In this document: positions 1-8,200 of the stretch, piece by piece
Layout: each line of letters starts with the position of its first letter
Numbering within the stretch: the first letter of the stretch is position 1
Assembly: GCA_026388755.1 (NCBI GenBank)
Contig: JAPLJE010000169.1
Span: forward strand, 1-10,331
DNA from: Deltaproteobacteria bacterium
Lineage (GTDB): Bacteria > Desulfobacterota > Desulfobacteria > Desulfobacterales > Desulfatirhabdiaceae
Reading direction: 5' to 3'
Length of the DNA stretch: 10,331 nt
Position numbers and translations under genes: made by a program
The notes under the pieces: generated by a model
What the model saw: the letters and a program-made list of their open reading frames with translations, nothing else
Databases searched by the model: none
What the model was told of the DNA's origin: nothing

Positions 1-661
1 CTCCTAGTCGGACATTGCGCGGTATGATGGGTTTAAAGCGGAGATTTTTAAAATATTTTCTGGCTTCATCGGCCACCTGCCCCGAAAGATTGGTACGTTT
101 GTCGAACATGGTCAGAAGAATCCCGCCAAGCTTGAGATGCGGATTCAGACCCCGTTTGATCCGTTTCATGGTCTGAAGGAGCTGTCCCAGACCTTCCAGC
201 GCATAAAACTCGCATTGAAGCGGAATCAGCAGGGAATCGGCGGCAGTCATGGCATTCACTGTCAGCAGGCTAAGCGATGGCGGGCAGTCCAAAATAATGT
301 AATCATAAGCGCTGGTCAATCCGGACAGAAATTCCTTCAGGATGTTTTCGCGGTTGGCGCTGGAAATCATTTCGACTTCAAAACCGATCAGCTCCACCCG
401 GGCGGGAATCACCTTCAATAAAGCGATCTCGCTGTCATGAATGATACTTTCAGAGGAGGCCTCGCCGATCATTCCGTGATACAGGGTCCGGGCAAGTGCT
501 GCCTTGTCTATCCCGACACCGGTAGTGGCATTGCCCTGTGGATCGCAATCCACAAGAAGGATTTTTTTCTGAGATACTGCAAGGGCTGCAGACAGGATAA
601 TTGCGGTGGTTGTTTTTCCAACCCCGCCTTTCTGATTCGCGATACATATTGTGGTTGCCAT
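1..661 (-). CDS. parA: ParA/Soj-family chromosome partitioning ATPase (partial, C-terminus beyond window)
   Basis: Reading the minus strand from the ATG at 661 gives 220 uninterrupted codons running off the left edge. The protein begins MATTICIANQKGGVGKTTTA, which contains the deviant Walker A motif KGGVGKTT (residues 11-18) typical of ParA/MinD ATPases. Walker A' (ILLVDCDPQGNAT) and Walker B (YIILDCPPS) follow in the usual order. The visible part ends PRNVRLG, matching the ParA/Soj segment about 35-40 residues before the C-terminus of a usual ~255-residue protein. Such ATPases form ATP-dependent dimers on DNA and move ParB-parS complexes during segregation. A ParB gene, if present, would lie left of base 1 and cannot be seen. 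The gene is divergent from the envelope cluster, so it is probably a separate transcription unit. No good Shine-Dalgarno is visible before the ATG. Family assignment is secure; whether it is the chromosomal Soj or an orphan ParA is not. Confidence 0.95.
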   Translation of the reverse strand, partial: MATTICIANQKGGVGKTTTAIILSAALAVSQKKILLVDCDPQGNATTGVGIDKAALARTLYHGMIGEASSESIIHDSEIALLKVIPARVELIGFEVEMISSANRENILKEFLSGLTSAYDYIILDCPPSLSLLTVNAMTAADSLLIPLQCEFYALEGLGQLLQTMKRIKRGLNPHLKLGGILLTMFDKRTNLSGQVADEARKYFKNLRFKPIIPRNVRLG

Positions 662-673
662 AATACGAACGGT

Positions 674-703
674 ATCACAAAAAATGATATTTGAAAAGTC
701 CAA
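674..703 (-). promoter_or_regulatory. possible sigma-70-type promoter for parA
   Basis: In the 96-bp divergent intergenic region, the minus strand carries TTGGAC (complement of 698-703) and, 18 bp downstream, TGTGAT (complement of 674-679). These match the -35 and -10 consensus at 5/6 and 4/6 positions. The -10 would lie about 12 bp from the parA ATG, giving a very short leader, consistent with the lack of a clear Shine-Dalgarno. For the plus-strand cluster I see AT-rich sequence at 705-740 but no convincing -35/-10 pair. This is a visual match only. Confidence 0.22.
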
Positions 704-757
704 CCGAATATGTCATGGTAATAGAGATTATAGAGAATCATGGAGGGCAGAGGATAA

Positions 758-1258
758 ATGAACACTAAAAATAAACTCCGGGTCTGGCTGATAGTTGTGC
801 TGATGCTTTTTCCGGAAATCGCAAGAGCCATTACCATCCAGGAAGAAGAAGAACTGTCCCGGGAATTTATGACTGCTGTCAACGAACATTATGAGATCAT
901 TCATGATTCAATTATTACGGATTATGTCACCCGAATCGGCGATAAAATTCTGGCGGTTATGCCGCCACAACCGTTTCCATACCATTTTCATGTCATTAAA
1001 GAATACACCTACAATGCATTTGCAGGGCCGGGCGCTCAAATTTTCATCAACAGCGGCCTCTTTGAAGCGCTGAATAGCGAAGAGGAAATTGCCGGCATTA
1101 TTGCCCATGAAATGTCTCATGTCGCCTGCCGGCATGTTTCCGAACAAATTGAACGATCCAAAAAAATCGGCCTGGCAACCCTTGCCGGCGTTGCGGCCGG
1201 CATTCTCATGGGCGCAACCGGATCGGGCGCTGCAGCAGGCGCAACAGCCGTCGGATAG
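758..1258 (+). CDS. M48-family metalloprotease, 5' part (signal peptide and HEXXH; cut by frameshift)
   Basis: This 166-codon frame is the N-terminal part of a periplasmic M48 zinc protease of the BepA/YfgC type. Residues 1-24 look like a Sec signal peptide: charged MNTKNKLR, then a hydrophobic stretch ending PEIARA. The motif NAFAGPGAQIFINSGLF, conserved before the active site, is followed by HEMSH at residues 117-121 (two zinc-ligand histidines and the catalytic Glu). A Gly/Ala-rich hydrophobic stretch comes next. The frame stops at TAG 1256-1258, before the third zinc ligand, which lies in the next frame (from about 1259). The start at 758 is supported by GGAGGG at 742-747 and AGAGGA at 749-754. 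On its own this fragment could not complete the metal site. The joined product would be about 481 residues, close to the usual BepA length. Confidence 0.9.
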   Translation: MNTKNKLRVWLIVVLMLFPEIARAITIQEEEELSREFMTAVNEHYEIIHDSIITDYVTRIGDKILAVMPPQPFPYHFHVIKEYTYNAFAGPGAQIFINSGLFEALNSEEEIAGIIAHEMSHVACRHVSEQIERSKKIGLATLAGVAAGILMGATGSGAAAGATAVG

Positions 1259-1277
1259 GCGCTACCGCGGTCGGATC
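1238..1277 (+). repeat. 20-bp imperfect tandem repeat at the M48 frameshift
   Basis: Bases 1238-1257 and 1258-1277 are adjacent 20-bp copies matching at 16 of 20 positions. Each encodes GATAVG in its own frame: the first in the frame of the upstream M48 part, the second in that of the downstream part. The period of 20 rather than 21 is exactly what shifts the frame. One extra base near 1256 would give GATAVGx-GATAVGS with no stop. The most economical reading is an in-frame 7-residue repeat that has lost one base, by mutation or sequencing error. Confidence 0.75.
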
Positions 1278-1278
1278 C

Positions 1279-2202
1279 ATGGCTGCCGCGCAGACGGCCA
1301 CGCTGGCATACAGCCGGGAAAACGAGACTCAGGCGGATCAAAGGGGACTGGATTATCTGACCAAAGCCGGATACAGCCCAAAGGGACTCCTGGCCGCATT
1401 AACCAAAATCCGCAGCAGGCAGTGGTACGGCAAGGAACAAATTCCCACCTACATGATGACGCACCCGGCATTAGAAGACCGCATGACTTTCATCGGATCC
1501 TGGATCGAAGCCAATCCTTCGATTATGCGCAAGCTTCCGCGTTTTTCCCCGGATCCCTTTGACTGGACCCATGCCCGACTGGTCGCCATGTTCGGGCCTG
1601 AGGATGATGCCATGAAATATTTCAAGGCCCAGATCACCCAGACACCGGACAAGGCATTGGCCCATTATGGCTATGGACTGATCCTGACCCGAACGGGAAA
1701 TCGAAGTGCAGCACTGGATCAATTCCGGGCAGCACTGACCAGACGCGCATTTGACCCAACCCTGATATCTGAATTGGGAAGGACGTATTTTCTGGATGGC
1801 CGATATGCCGAAGCGCTCATCATTCTACAAGGATCCCTGGACATCTCTCCCGACGCAACCGAAGGGCTTTTCTACTCGGGACGTTGCCTCATGGAACTGG
1901 GAAAATTCCAGGAAGCGACCCGTTTTCTGGAATCAGTACTGCGGAATACCCCGGATTACACCGATGTCATGTTTTATCTGGGCAGCGCCTACGGCTCATT
2001 GGGCAGAACTGCGGATGCCTGTTACTACCTTGGACTGTATTACCATACCCGCGGGGATTATAAAAACGCAGTTGTCCAGCTTGAAAAGGCAATGGAATCG
2101 ACCACAGACCCCCAGAAAAAAATTGAAATCGAAACTTTGCTAAAAGATTCTAAAAAACGATACACTCTCAAAATTCGTGAATCCGAAATGAGAAAGCGTT
2201 AG
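1279..2202 (+). CDS. M48-family metalloprotease, 3' part (third zinc ligand and TPR domain)
   Basis: This frame continues the M48 protease broken near 1256; the coding signal joins at about 1259 and the ATG at 1279 is simply the first internal Met. Counting from that Met, SRENETQAD at residues 12-20 is the M48 ExxxD motif, with Glu16 the expected third zinc ligand. The motif THPALEDRM, conserved in this family, follows. Residues from about 125 to 285 form four or five tetratricopeptide-type helical pairs (for example AHYGYGLILTRTGNRSAALD, and GRTYFLDGRYAEAL). This matches the protease-plus-C-terminal-TPR layout of BepA/YfgC, which acts in outer-membrane protein quality control. Used as a real start, Met 1279 would give a protein with no signal peptide and half an active site. 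A separate functional gene is therefore unlikely. The next gene starts 9 bases after the stop. Confidence 0.88.
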   Translation: MAAAQTATLAYSRENETQADQRGLDYLTKAGYSPKGLLAALTKIRSRQWYGKEQIPTYMMTHPALEDRMTFIGSWIEANPSIMRKLPRFSPDPFDWTHARLVAMFGPEDDAMKYFKAQITQTPDKALAHYGYGLILTRTGNRSAALDQFRAALTRRAFDPTLISELGRTYFLDGRYAEALIILQGSLDISPDATEGLFYSGRCLMELGKFQEATRFLESVLRNTPDYTDVMFYLGSAYGSLGRTADACYYLGLYYHTRGDYKNAVVQLEKAMESTTDPQKKIEIETLLKDSKKRYTLKIRESEMRKR

Positions 2203-2211
2203 GTCTCTGGC

Positions 2212-3861
2212 ATGAAGCCTTTTGTTTACATGATTCAATCCGAATCCGATATGCCTTATTCCGATCTGCAGGATGAACATCATGACATTATTCTGCTGAC
2301 CTGGAAGAAACCCTCTGATCGAAGCGGCGCGATTTATTATCCGCAAAGCACCTGGAATGAAGGAAGAAATCGCCTTTTAAAAGAAGCAGTGTCCCAAAAT
2401 GAAGATTATCTCTATTATATTTTTCTGGACGGAGACTGCATTGTCAAGGAAGATACGGAACTGGCCCAAACATTAAATGTTGAGCTTTGTGGAAACCCTT
2501 TTCGAACATTTGAAAAATATCTTTTGGAATGGGAACCGGCTGTCGGTTATACCCGCTATTCCTGGCAGTATGACGAACCGGGTTCCGAAGTCAATCTTGG
2601 ATATAATTTTGACGCTCTCTTTAATGCGTTTCACCGCGAAGCCGTCTCCTTTCTGCTTCCGTACTACACGGGATTCGATTGCGAGTCCTGGCTGTATTCC
2701 CAGCACATTGTGAATCATCTGACGGCACTCCTGTATAATCCCCACAGAATCCAGTTTAATGTCATCACCACCCGCAATGCGAACCGGAAGTCCTATGCAC
2801 ACCGGAAAAAATACTGGACCCTTCCCGCAACGTTTCTGATGAATGCCATTACATCGGATCTGAAGCACCAGATGAAGATTCAGGATGCCAATTCCATCTA
2901 TCCCCTGCCGGGAAAACCGGAAAAAAAAACAGGTTCCTACCGGATTCCGGAAACGTTTATGCAGAAGCACTTTGATCTAACCCATCCGTTTATCCGGTAT
3001 CGAAGTCTTGAGCACCTGTTTGCCGACAAACAGCCGGCCAAATATAAAACTGGCAGTGTACAGCCCCGAACCGCTGTATGCATGTCCGGCCGTTGTGCTG
3101 GCCTGGATCAAACCCATCAAACAATCAGGGAATCCCTGTTGAATCAAATCGGAGACTATGATCTGTTCATGTTTGTCCAGCGAGATTCAAACAGTCATCT
3201 GGCAGCACTGCTGAATCCGACCGTGATTCGGATTGAAGATGATCCGCCTCTGAATGAAGGGGCGTTGATCAACGGTGTCAACTGCCGTATAAAAACCGGG
3301 GTTCGGTCCTATCTGCAGCAGCTTTACGGTCTGAAGCAATGCAACCAGCTTCGCATAGGGCATGAAAAAGAGAGCGGAATCCGCTATGACCGCATCATTC
3401 GCTGCCGTCCGGATCTGATGTTTGTAAAACCGCTTGATAATTTATCCCTTTTGGATTTAACTTATGTCCATGTTCCTGATTTTCACGCTTTTGACGGAAT
3501 CAACGACCGGTTTGCCATTGGCTGTACGGATCATATGAACATTTATATGAACAAACTGGACGAATTTCATGATTATGTAACGGACTGGTTTAAATTCCGT
3601 AGCGATGCGCTTGCCGTCAGCGCGGAAATGTTTACCAGTGGGCAGCTTCGAAACCACAACATTCCGGTTCGGCCCTATCCGTTCCGGTTTAACCGGGCAA
3701 GAAGCAACAGAATCAAAAACGACATTCCTATCCGTTCCGGTTCAACCGGGCTAGAGGCAACAGAATCAAAAATGACATTCCAATGGATCATTAAACAGGG
3801 TGCTCTACCATGCAAAATCATTCCATATTCCATTCTGCCGGACTTGAATCAGACAAGATAG
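2212..3861 (+). CDS. glycosyltransferase-like protein of two modules, C-terminus altered by tandem duplication
   Basis: This 549-codon frame encodes a soluble protein with no signal peptide or TM helix, so it is probably cytoplasmic. I do not recognise a named family. The N-terminal module has STWNEGRNRLLKEA (from about residue 46) followed by YYIFLDGDC, resembling the nucleotide-sugar/metal-binding DxD strand of GT-A glycosyltransferases. From about residue 285 a second module starts TAVCMSGRCAGLDQT. It contains YDRIIRCRPDLMF and GINDRFAIGC, an arrangement seen in glycosyltransferase-like domains of unknown specificity. Sugar transfer is inference. The last ~60 residues are odd: a 53-bp tandem duplication (3674-3779) switches the reading frame. 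In the frame that matches copy 1, copy 2 reads into a stop at 3792-3794 after NDIPMDH, so the ancestral end was probably there. The present frame instead runs to 3861 and overlaps the next gene by 52 bases. The spacing of 9 bases after the M48 gene suggests cotranscription. Confidence 0.8.
   Translation: MKPFVYMIQSESDMPYSDLQDEHHDIILLTWKKPSDRSGAIYYPQSTWNEGRNRLLKEAVSQNEDYLYYIFLDGDCIVKEDTELAQTLNVELCGNPFRTFEKYLLEWEPAVGYTRYSWQYDEPGSEVNLGYNFDALFNAFHREAVSFLLPYYTGFDCESWLYSQHIVNHLTALLYNPHRIQFNVITTRNANRKSYAHRKKYWTLPATFLMNAITSDLKHQMKIQDANSIYPLPGKPEKKTGSYRIPETFMQKHFDLTHPFIRYRSLEHLFADKQPAKYKTGSVQPRTAVCMSGRCAGLDQTHQTIRESLLNQIGDYDLFMFVQRDSNSHLAALLNPTVIRIEDDPPLNEGALINGVNCRIKTGVRSYLQQLYGLKQCNQLRIGHEKESGIRYDRIIRCRPDLMFVKPLDNLSLLDLTYVHVPDFHAFDGINDRFAIGCTDHMNIYMNKLDEFHDYVTDWFKFRSDALAVSAEMFTSGQLRNHNIPVRPYPFRFNRARSNRIKNDIPIRSGSTGLEATESKMTFQWIIKQGALPCKIIPYSILPDLNQTR
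3674..3779 (+). repeat. 53-bp tandem direct duplication at the 3' end of the glycosyltransferase-like gene
   Basis: Copy 1 is 3674-3726 and copy 2 is 3727-3779, each beginning CCTATCCGTTCCGGTT. They match at 49 of 53 positions, differing at GGTTT/GGTTC, GCAAGAAG/GCTAGAGG and AAAACGAC/AAAATGAC. Since 53 is not a multiple of three, the second copy is read one frame off. Copy 1 encodes YPFRFNRARSNRIKNDI. Copy 2 in the equivalent frame encodes YPFRFNRARGNRIKNDI and then reaches TAA at 3792-3794. Confidence 0.95.
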
Positions 3862-4508
3862 ACCGGCTTCTTGTCCTTCCCTTTATGAAATCCGTGGAAA
3901 TTGCCTTAAAAAGCATTCGGGTCCGTTTTTTTCGATCCCTTATTACCACCATCAGCCTGGTTCTGGCTGTGTCATTTGTGAGCTTTACCCGCGTGGGCTC
4001 CGATGTAGCCAACGGACTGCTGTCCACCGGCGAACCCGCGATGCGTCAGGCCCTGATCCGTTCCGGATACGATCTGCAGCCGGAGGATGTTTCCGTGGGA
4101 AACAGCCCCAAACAGCAGTGGATCATTGTGCTCTCGCTCCTGGTCTGCGTGGTGGGAATTGTCAATGCCCAGCTTATGGCCGTTACCGAACGTTTCAGAG
4201 AAATCGGCACCATGAAGTGCCTGGGTGCCCTGGATCGCTTTATCCTGAGGCTCTTTCTTCTTGAGGCGGGAATTCAGGGACTGATCGGATCCGGCGTGGG
4301 AGCAATTGTTGGCGGCGCCTTTGCCCTGGTTAATTTTTTTCTTCGATTTGGAACCGTATCTATCTCCACCCTGTCCTGGACTCAGGCCGGACTGTCTGTT
4401 GCCGGCGCCACGCTTATCGGATTTGTGCTGAGCCTTGTCGGCGTGATGTATCCGGCGATGGTTGCCGCCCGTATGCAACCAGTTGAGGCCATGCGGGTTG
4501 AACAGTAA
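3810..4508 (+). CDS. minimal FtsX/MacB-type ABC transporter permease
   Basis: The 232-residue protein has the four-helix core of an FtsX/MacB permease but almost no periplasmic domain. TM1 is at about residues 40-58 (SLITTISLVLAVSFVSF), after a basic stretch RVRFFR. A loop of only ~50 residues leads to TM2 (IIVLSLLVCVVGIVNAQL). The coupling-helix region ERFREIGTMKCLGALDRF is the family hallmark, and two more TM helices end with YPAMVAARMQPVEAMR. Typical MacB or LolC/E subunits place 200 or more residues between TM1 and TM2. The start at 3810 has AGGG at 3797-3800 and lies 15 bases after the probable ancestral stop of the upstream gene. An internal ATG at 3885 (MKSVEIALKSIR) begins the recognisable family part and is an alternative start. 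The ATPase gene follows after 20 bases, so the two very probably form one complex in the inner membrane. Confidence 0.88.
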   Translation: MQNHSIFHSAGLESDKIDRLLVLPFMKSVEIALKSIRVRFFRSLITTISLVLAVSFVSFTRVGSDVANGLLSTGEPAMRQALIRSGYDLQPEDVSVGNSPKQQWIIVLSLLVCVVGIVNAQLMAVTERFREIGTMKCLGALDRFILRLFLLEAGIQGLIGSGVGAIVGGAFALVNFFLRFGTVSISTLSWTQAGLSVAGATLIGFVLSLVGVMYPAMVAARMQPVEAMRVEQ

Positions 4509-4528
4509 TATTATCCACAGGAACTGTC

Positions 4529-5290
4529 ATGACTGATTCCAGAAAAATTGTCCGGGTTACCCATGTGACCAAATCCTTTAAGCTGGGCAAATTGGATGTT
4601 CTGGCGCTGAAAGGGGTCGACCTCGAAATTACCGCCGGAAACTATATTTCCATCATGGGCCCATCCGGGTCCGGTAAAAGCACTCTTTTTAACATGATCG
4701 GCGGACTGGACAAGCCCACAACCGGGAAAGTATTTATTGACGAAGTGGATATTGCCCAGTTGGACGCCTATGAACTGGCCTGGCTGAGATGCCGGAAAAT
4801 CGGCTATATCTTTCAAACATTCAACATCATTCAGGTCATGACCGCCCTTGAAAATGTCACCCTTCCCATGACTTTTGCCGGCATGGCCGATGATGCGGCC
4901 GCGGAAAAAGGCATCAAGCTGCTGGAGATGGTGGGTCTGGGGGACCGCTTTCAGCACAAGCCCTTTGAACTGTCCGGAGGGCAGCAGCAGCGGGTAGCCA
5001 TTGCACGCGCTCTGGCCAATGACCCGGCCATCATTCTGGCGGATGAGCCCACGGGAAACCTGGATCTGAATACGGGTGAGGAAATTATTTACCTTCTTAA
5101 ACAGCTCAGCCGCGAGCGGGGCGTCACCATCATCTCAGCAACCCATGACATCAAGATGCTGAATGTATCGGATCAAGTCGTCTGGATTCGAGATGGCCGT
5201 ATCGACAAAATTGAAAACCGGGATGAGCTATCCATTTCGATCGGCCAGATCGGTACCAAACCCGGGCATGACACATTGAGCGAATGTTAA
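4529..5290 (+). CDS. ABC transporter ATP-binding protein, LolD/MacB type
   Basis: This 253-residue protein is a complete nucleotide-binding domain that would power the flanking permeases by ATP hydrolysis. It shows Walker [10 protein letters not shown] (about residues 45-53), a Q-loop in [10 protein letters not shown], the signature [15 protein letters not shown], Walker [13 protein letters not shown] with the catalytic Glu, and the H-loop ISATHD. The combination of DEPTGNLD and the position of the signature is characteristic of the LolD/MacB/FtsE-like branch, which partners FtsX-type permeases. The length is normal for a stand-alone subunit with a short C-terminal tail. CAGGAA at 4518-4523 is a plausible Shine-Dalgarno for the ATG. 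The gene lies between a small permease (20 bases upstream) and a giant permease (4 bases downstream), so translational coupling is likely. The exact substrate cannot be told from the ATPase. Confidence 0.97.
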   Translation: MTDSRKIVRVTHVTKSFKLGKLDVLALKGVDLEITAGNYISIMGPSGSGKSTLFNMIGGLDKPTTGKVFIDEVDIAQLDAYELAWLRCRKIGYIFQTFNIIQVMTALENVTLPMTFAGMADDAAAEKGIKLLEMVGLGDRFQHKPFELSGGQQQRVAIARALANDPAIILADEPTGNLDLNTGEEIIYLLKQLSRERGVTIISATHDIKMLNVSDQVVWIRDGRIDKIENRDELSISIGQIGTKPGHDTLSEC

Positions 5291-5294
5291 CCGT

Positions 5295-8200
5295 ATGAAA
5301 CACTTTCCCAAACAGTCCGGCGTTTTTACGCTGCTCCGGATCCTGAAAGATCCGCTCGTGCTTTTTCCGGCGATGCGTTCGTCATCCGGATTTCGGATGT
5401 TGTCTAATGGACTGGTGCTGATGATGGTATTTGCGCTGACATGGCTGTCCAGTGCCGGAGCCGGTGATTTTGAAAGGGACATCCGGGCCATGTCCGCATT
5501 CGGAGACAGAGGCACGGGGACTTCAGGCTGCCGATCTGCCGCCGAATACATCCAGGAGCAGTTTCAGGAAGCGGGCTTTTCCGAGGTTGGCGTGCATCGG
5601 TATTCACTTCCAATCCTTCAGCAAGGAAAAAGCCAAATGGCGGTTCCCGATCGCAGCATGGCGATTTCCCTTCACCCGCTTCTAGGAAATGCCATTTCCC
5701 CTCAGGCCATTGACCCCCAGGGGCTGAAAGGGCCTCTCGTCTATGCAGGGACCGGCACTTTGACCGAATTTAACGGCAAAGCCATTGAAGGCGCTATTTT
5801 ACTGATGGAGCTGGATTCAGGAGAAAACTGGATTCAAGCAGCCTCGCTCGGCGCCAACGCATTGATTTATGTGGACAGGGGCATGTCTTCAAGGGCAATG
5901 TTTGAGGACAAGCACGAGCTTTCACCCATTCAGTTTCCCCGCTTCTGGATTTCCCTGGAGGATGCCCGCAACTATTTCGGGGAGTTTGAAACCGCTTCAA
6001 AAGGCTTGGTTTTCCCCGAAATCCAGTTGAATTCCGAAGTCGGCTGGAAAGAAGTTGTCGGTGAGAATATCTACTGTCTGATTCCAGGCCGGAATGCCAA
6101 TCTTCAGGAAGAACTGATGATGATCGAGGCATTTTACGACAGCACCGCCTTTGTACCGGGACTCTCTCCGGGCGCGGACGAGGCCGTCAGCATCGCCACC
6201 CTGCTTGAACTTGCCAGGAAGTTCAAGGAAACACCGCCGGAGCGCTCTGTTCTGCTGGTAGCCACCAGCGGCCATGCCCAGAGCCTGGCCGGTCTCAGGG
6301 ATCTGGTCTGGAGCCTCCGGGCCTCTCCCAAGGACCTTCGCAAGCAAAAGAAGCATCTTCGGGATCTGGTCAAAGATACGCGCAAAGTTCTGAATGCGCT
6401 GGATCCCAGATTGCGGCAAGGGGCTGCTGAGGCTACCGATTCTGATAATTCACCTGCAACCGCCGATGCTGAAAACTCGCCGCTGGAAACACTGGTTAAA
6501 AAGGCCATCAGTGATGAAATCAAAACCCGGGTAGATGTCATCTCCAGGGAATTGATGCAACTACGGCTTCAGGAACCTGATTCGGAAAATCAGGAAAAAA
6601 TTCAAAATCTCGCCAAAAACAGGCGCATGCTTCGACAACTGGGCTGGCAATCTTCTTTCAAGAAATTGTCGTCTGAAGAGCAAAGTGTCCTGAACCAGTT
6701 GATGCCTTCTGCTATTTTACACCAGAAAGCCATTCTTCGGGATGCTTCCGGTCAGGCCAAACTCCTCGACAATGCCCTAGACTTCAGATCCCTGATAAAA
6801 AGCCGGGAACTGATGGTGGCGTTTTCACTGCATCTGTCCAGCCACGGTGATGGATTCGGGGCTTTCAGTCAGGGATGGCTTTATCCCTTAAAACCCAGCG
6901 TAAACCGTTCCTCTGTCTATACCCCCCTGGATGGCGCCATGCATCAGGGAAGCGAGGGAATCCCCCTGTTCAGGGACACTTTAAGGCCCAGCAAGCTCAG
7001 AACCTGGCAGAGTTATTTTATGGATCGGCCTTTATTAGGAGGCGAAGTCAGCACGCTTGCCGGTTTCATCGGCGCCAGCCTGGCGACCGTCCATGACGCT
7101 CGATATCTCTGGGGAACACCCTATGATGTCCCGAGCGCAATCGATTGGTCTTATGCCACGGAACAAAGCCATCAGGTATGCACCCTGATCAACCGTGTTG
7201 CATCCGCCCCCCAGCTTTACAATGACAACCTGCCTCAAACCGGATTTTCCACCGTCACCGGCCGCGCCAGTTTTATCCGGCACGGAGAGTTGTTTGCCGA
7301 CCAGCCTGCGCCCGGAACTGTCATCCTCTCCTACCAGGGAACTGCCCGGTATTATTCAATGGTCAGTGATCTGGGAACGTTTCAGATTAAGGGGGTTGCC
7401 GACAGAAGACATGTTCTGGACAAAGTGATCATAGAAGGTTACCGGTTTGACCCTGAAACCGGTAGTGTTATATGGGCCATTGACAAGGAGCAGACCGGAA
7501 AAGAAGCCTACCGACTGAAAATGCAGCGCACCGCCATGCAGACCGATCTGATCATGTTTGCCTGTAAAGGCACCACCCTGTTCAATTTGATGGAGCCGCG
7601 CAGCTTTAAGCACTTGACAAAGATGAATCTGATCGACGGCCGGCGGGAGGCCACTCCCTTGAAGTACTGGTACAGCCGGATTGATACCCGATCTTCGGTC
7701 CTGACATCCATATTTCTGGAACCCGAAACCCGCCTAAAACTGACACTCTCGGATTCGGTGCTTCATAAGAAACTCATCCTGACCCACGCGGACCCCTCGC
7801 ATTCCGAAGGCTTGGGATACCGGGTCGATGACTGGCCGATCCTTCACCGAACCGAATATCTGGCAGCCAGGGATATGTGGGAGCTTTTAAACCCTAGGAT
7901 CACCAATCTTGAAAAACACGGCATTTTCAATGAACAGATCCGAAGACTTCAGATGGAAGGGCAGTCTGCCTTGAAAACAGCCGAACAAACGCTGGCCGAT
8001 AGAAAATATGACCAGTTCATCGAAGCCTCATCGGCTTCCTGGGCTCTTGCCAGCCGGGTCTACGACGATGTTGAACAAACCCAGAAAGATGTGCTTTTCG
8101 GGGTTCTGTTTTACATTGCCTTGTTTGTTCCGTTTGCTTTCTGCATGGAGCGGCTTCTGTTTTCATATTCCAACATCTACAAGCGGATCATTGCGTTTAG

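Noticed and set aside
508..882. 124-codon minus-strand frame crossing the parA/M48 intergenic region
   Set aside because: It overlaps both parA in the wrong frame and the M48 signal peptide on the opposite strand; the ParA frame explains this DNA.
2473..2970. 165-codon minus-strand open frame opposite the glycosyltransferase-like gene
   Set aside because: No recognisable motif, no ribosome site, and the plus strand is coding throughout.
3674..3779. 53-bp direct repeats as attachment sites or a CRISPR-like array
   Set aside because: There are only two copies, directly abutting without spacer, inside coding sequence, and no integrase or cas gene nearby.
3972..4478. 168-codon minus-strand open frame opposite the small permease
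   Set aside because: It is His/Gly/Gln-rich with no domain character and lies fully antisense to a clear FtsX permease; codon-bias shadow.
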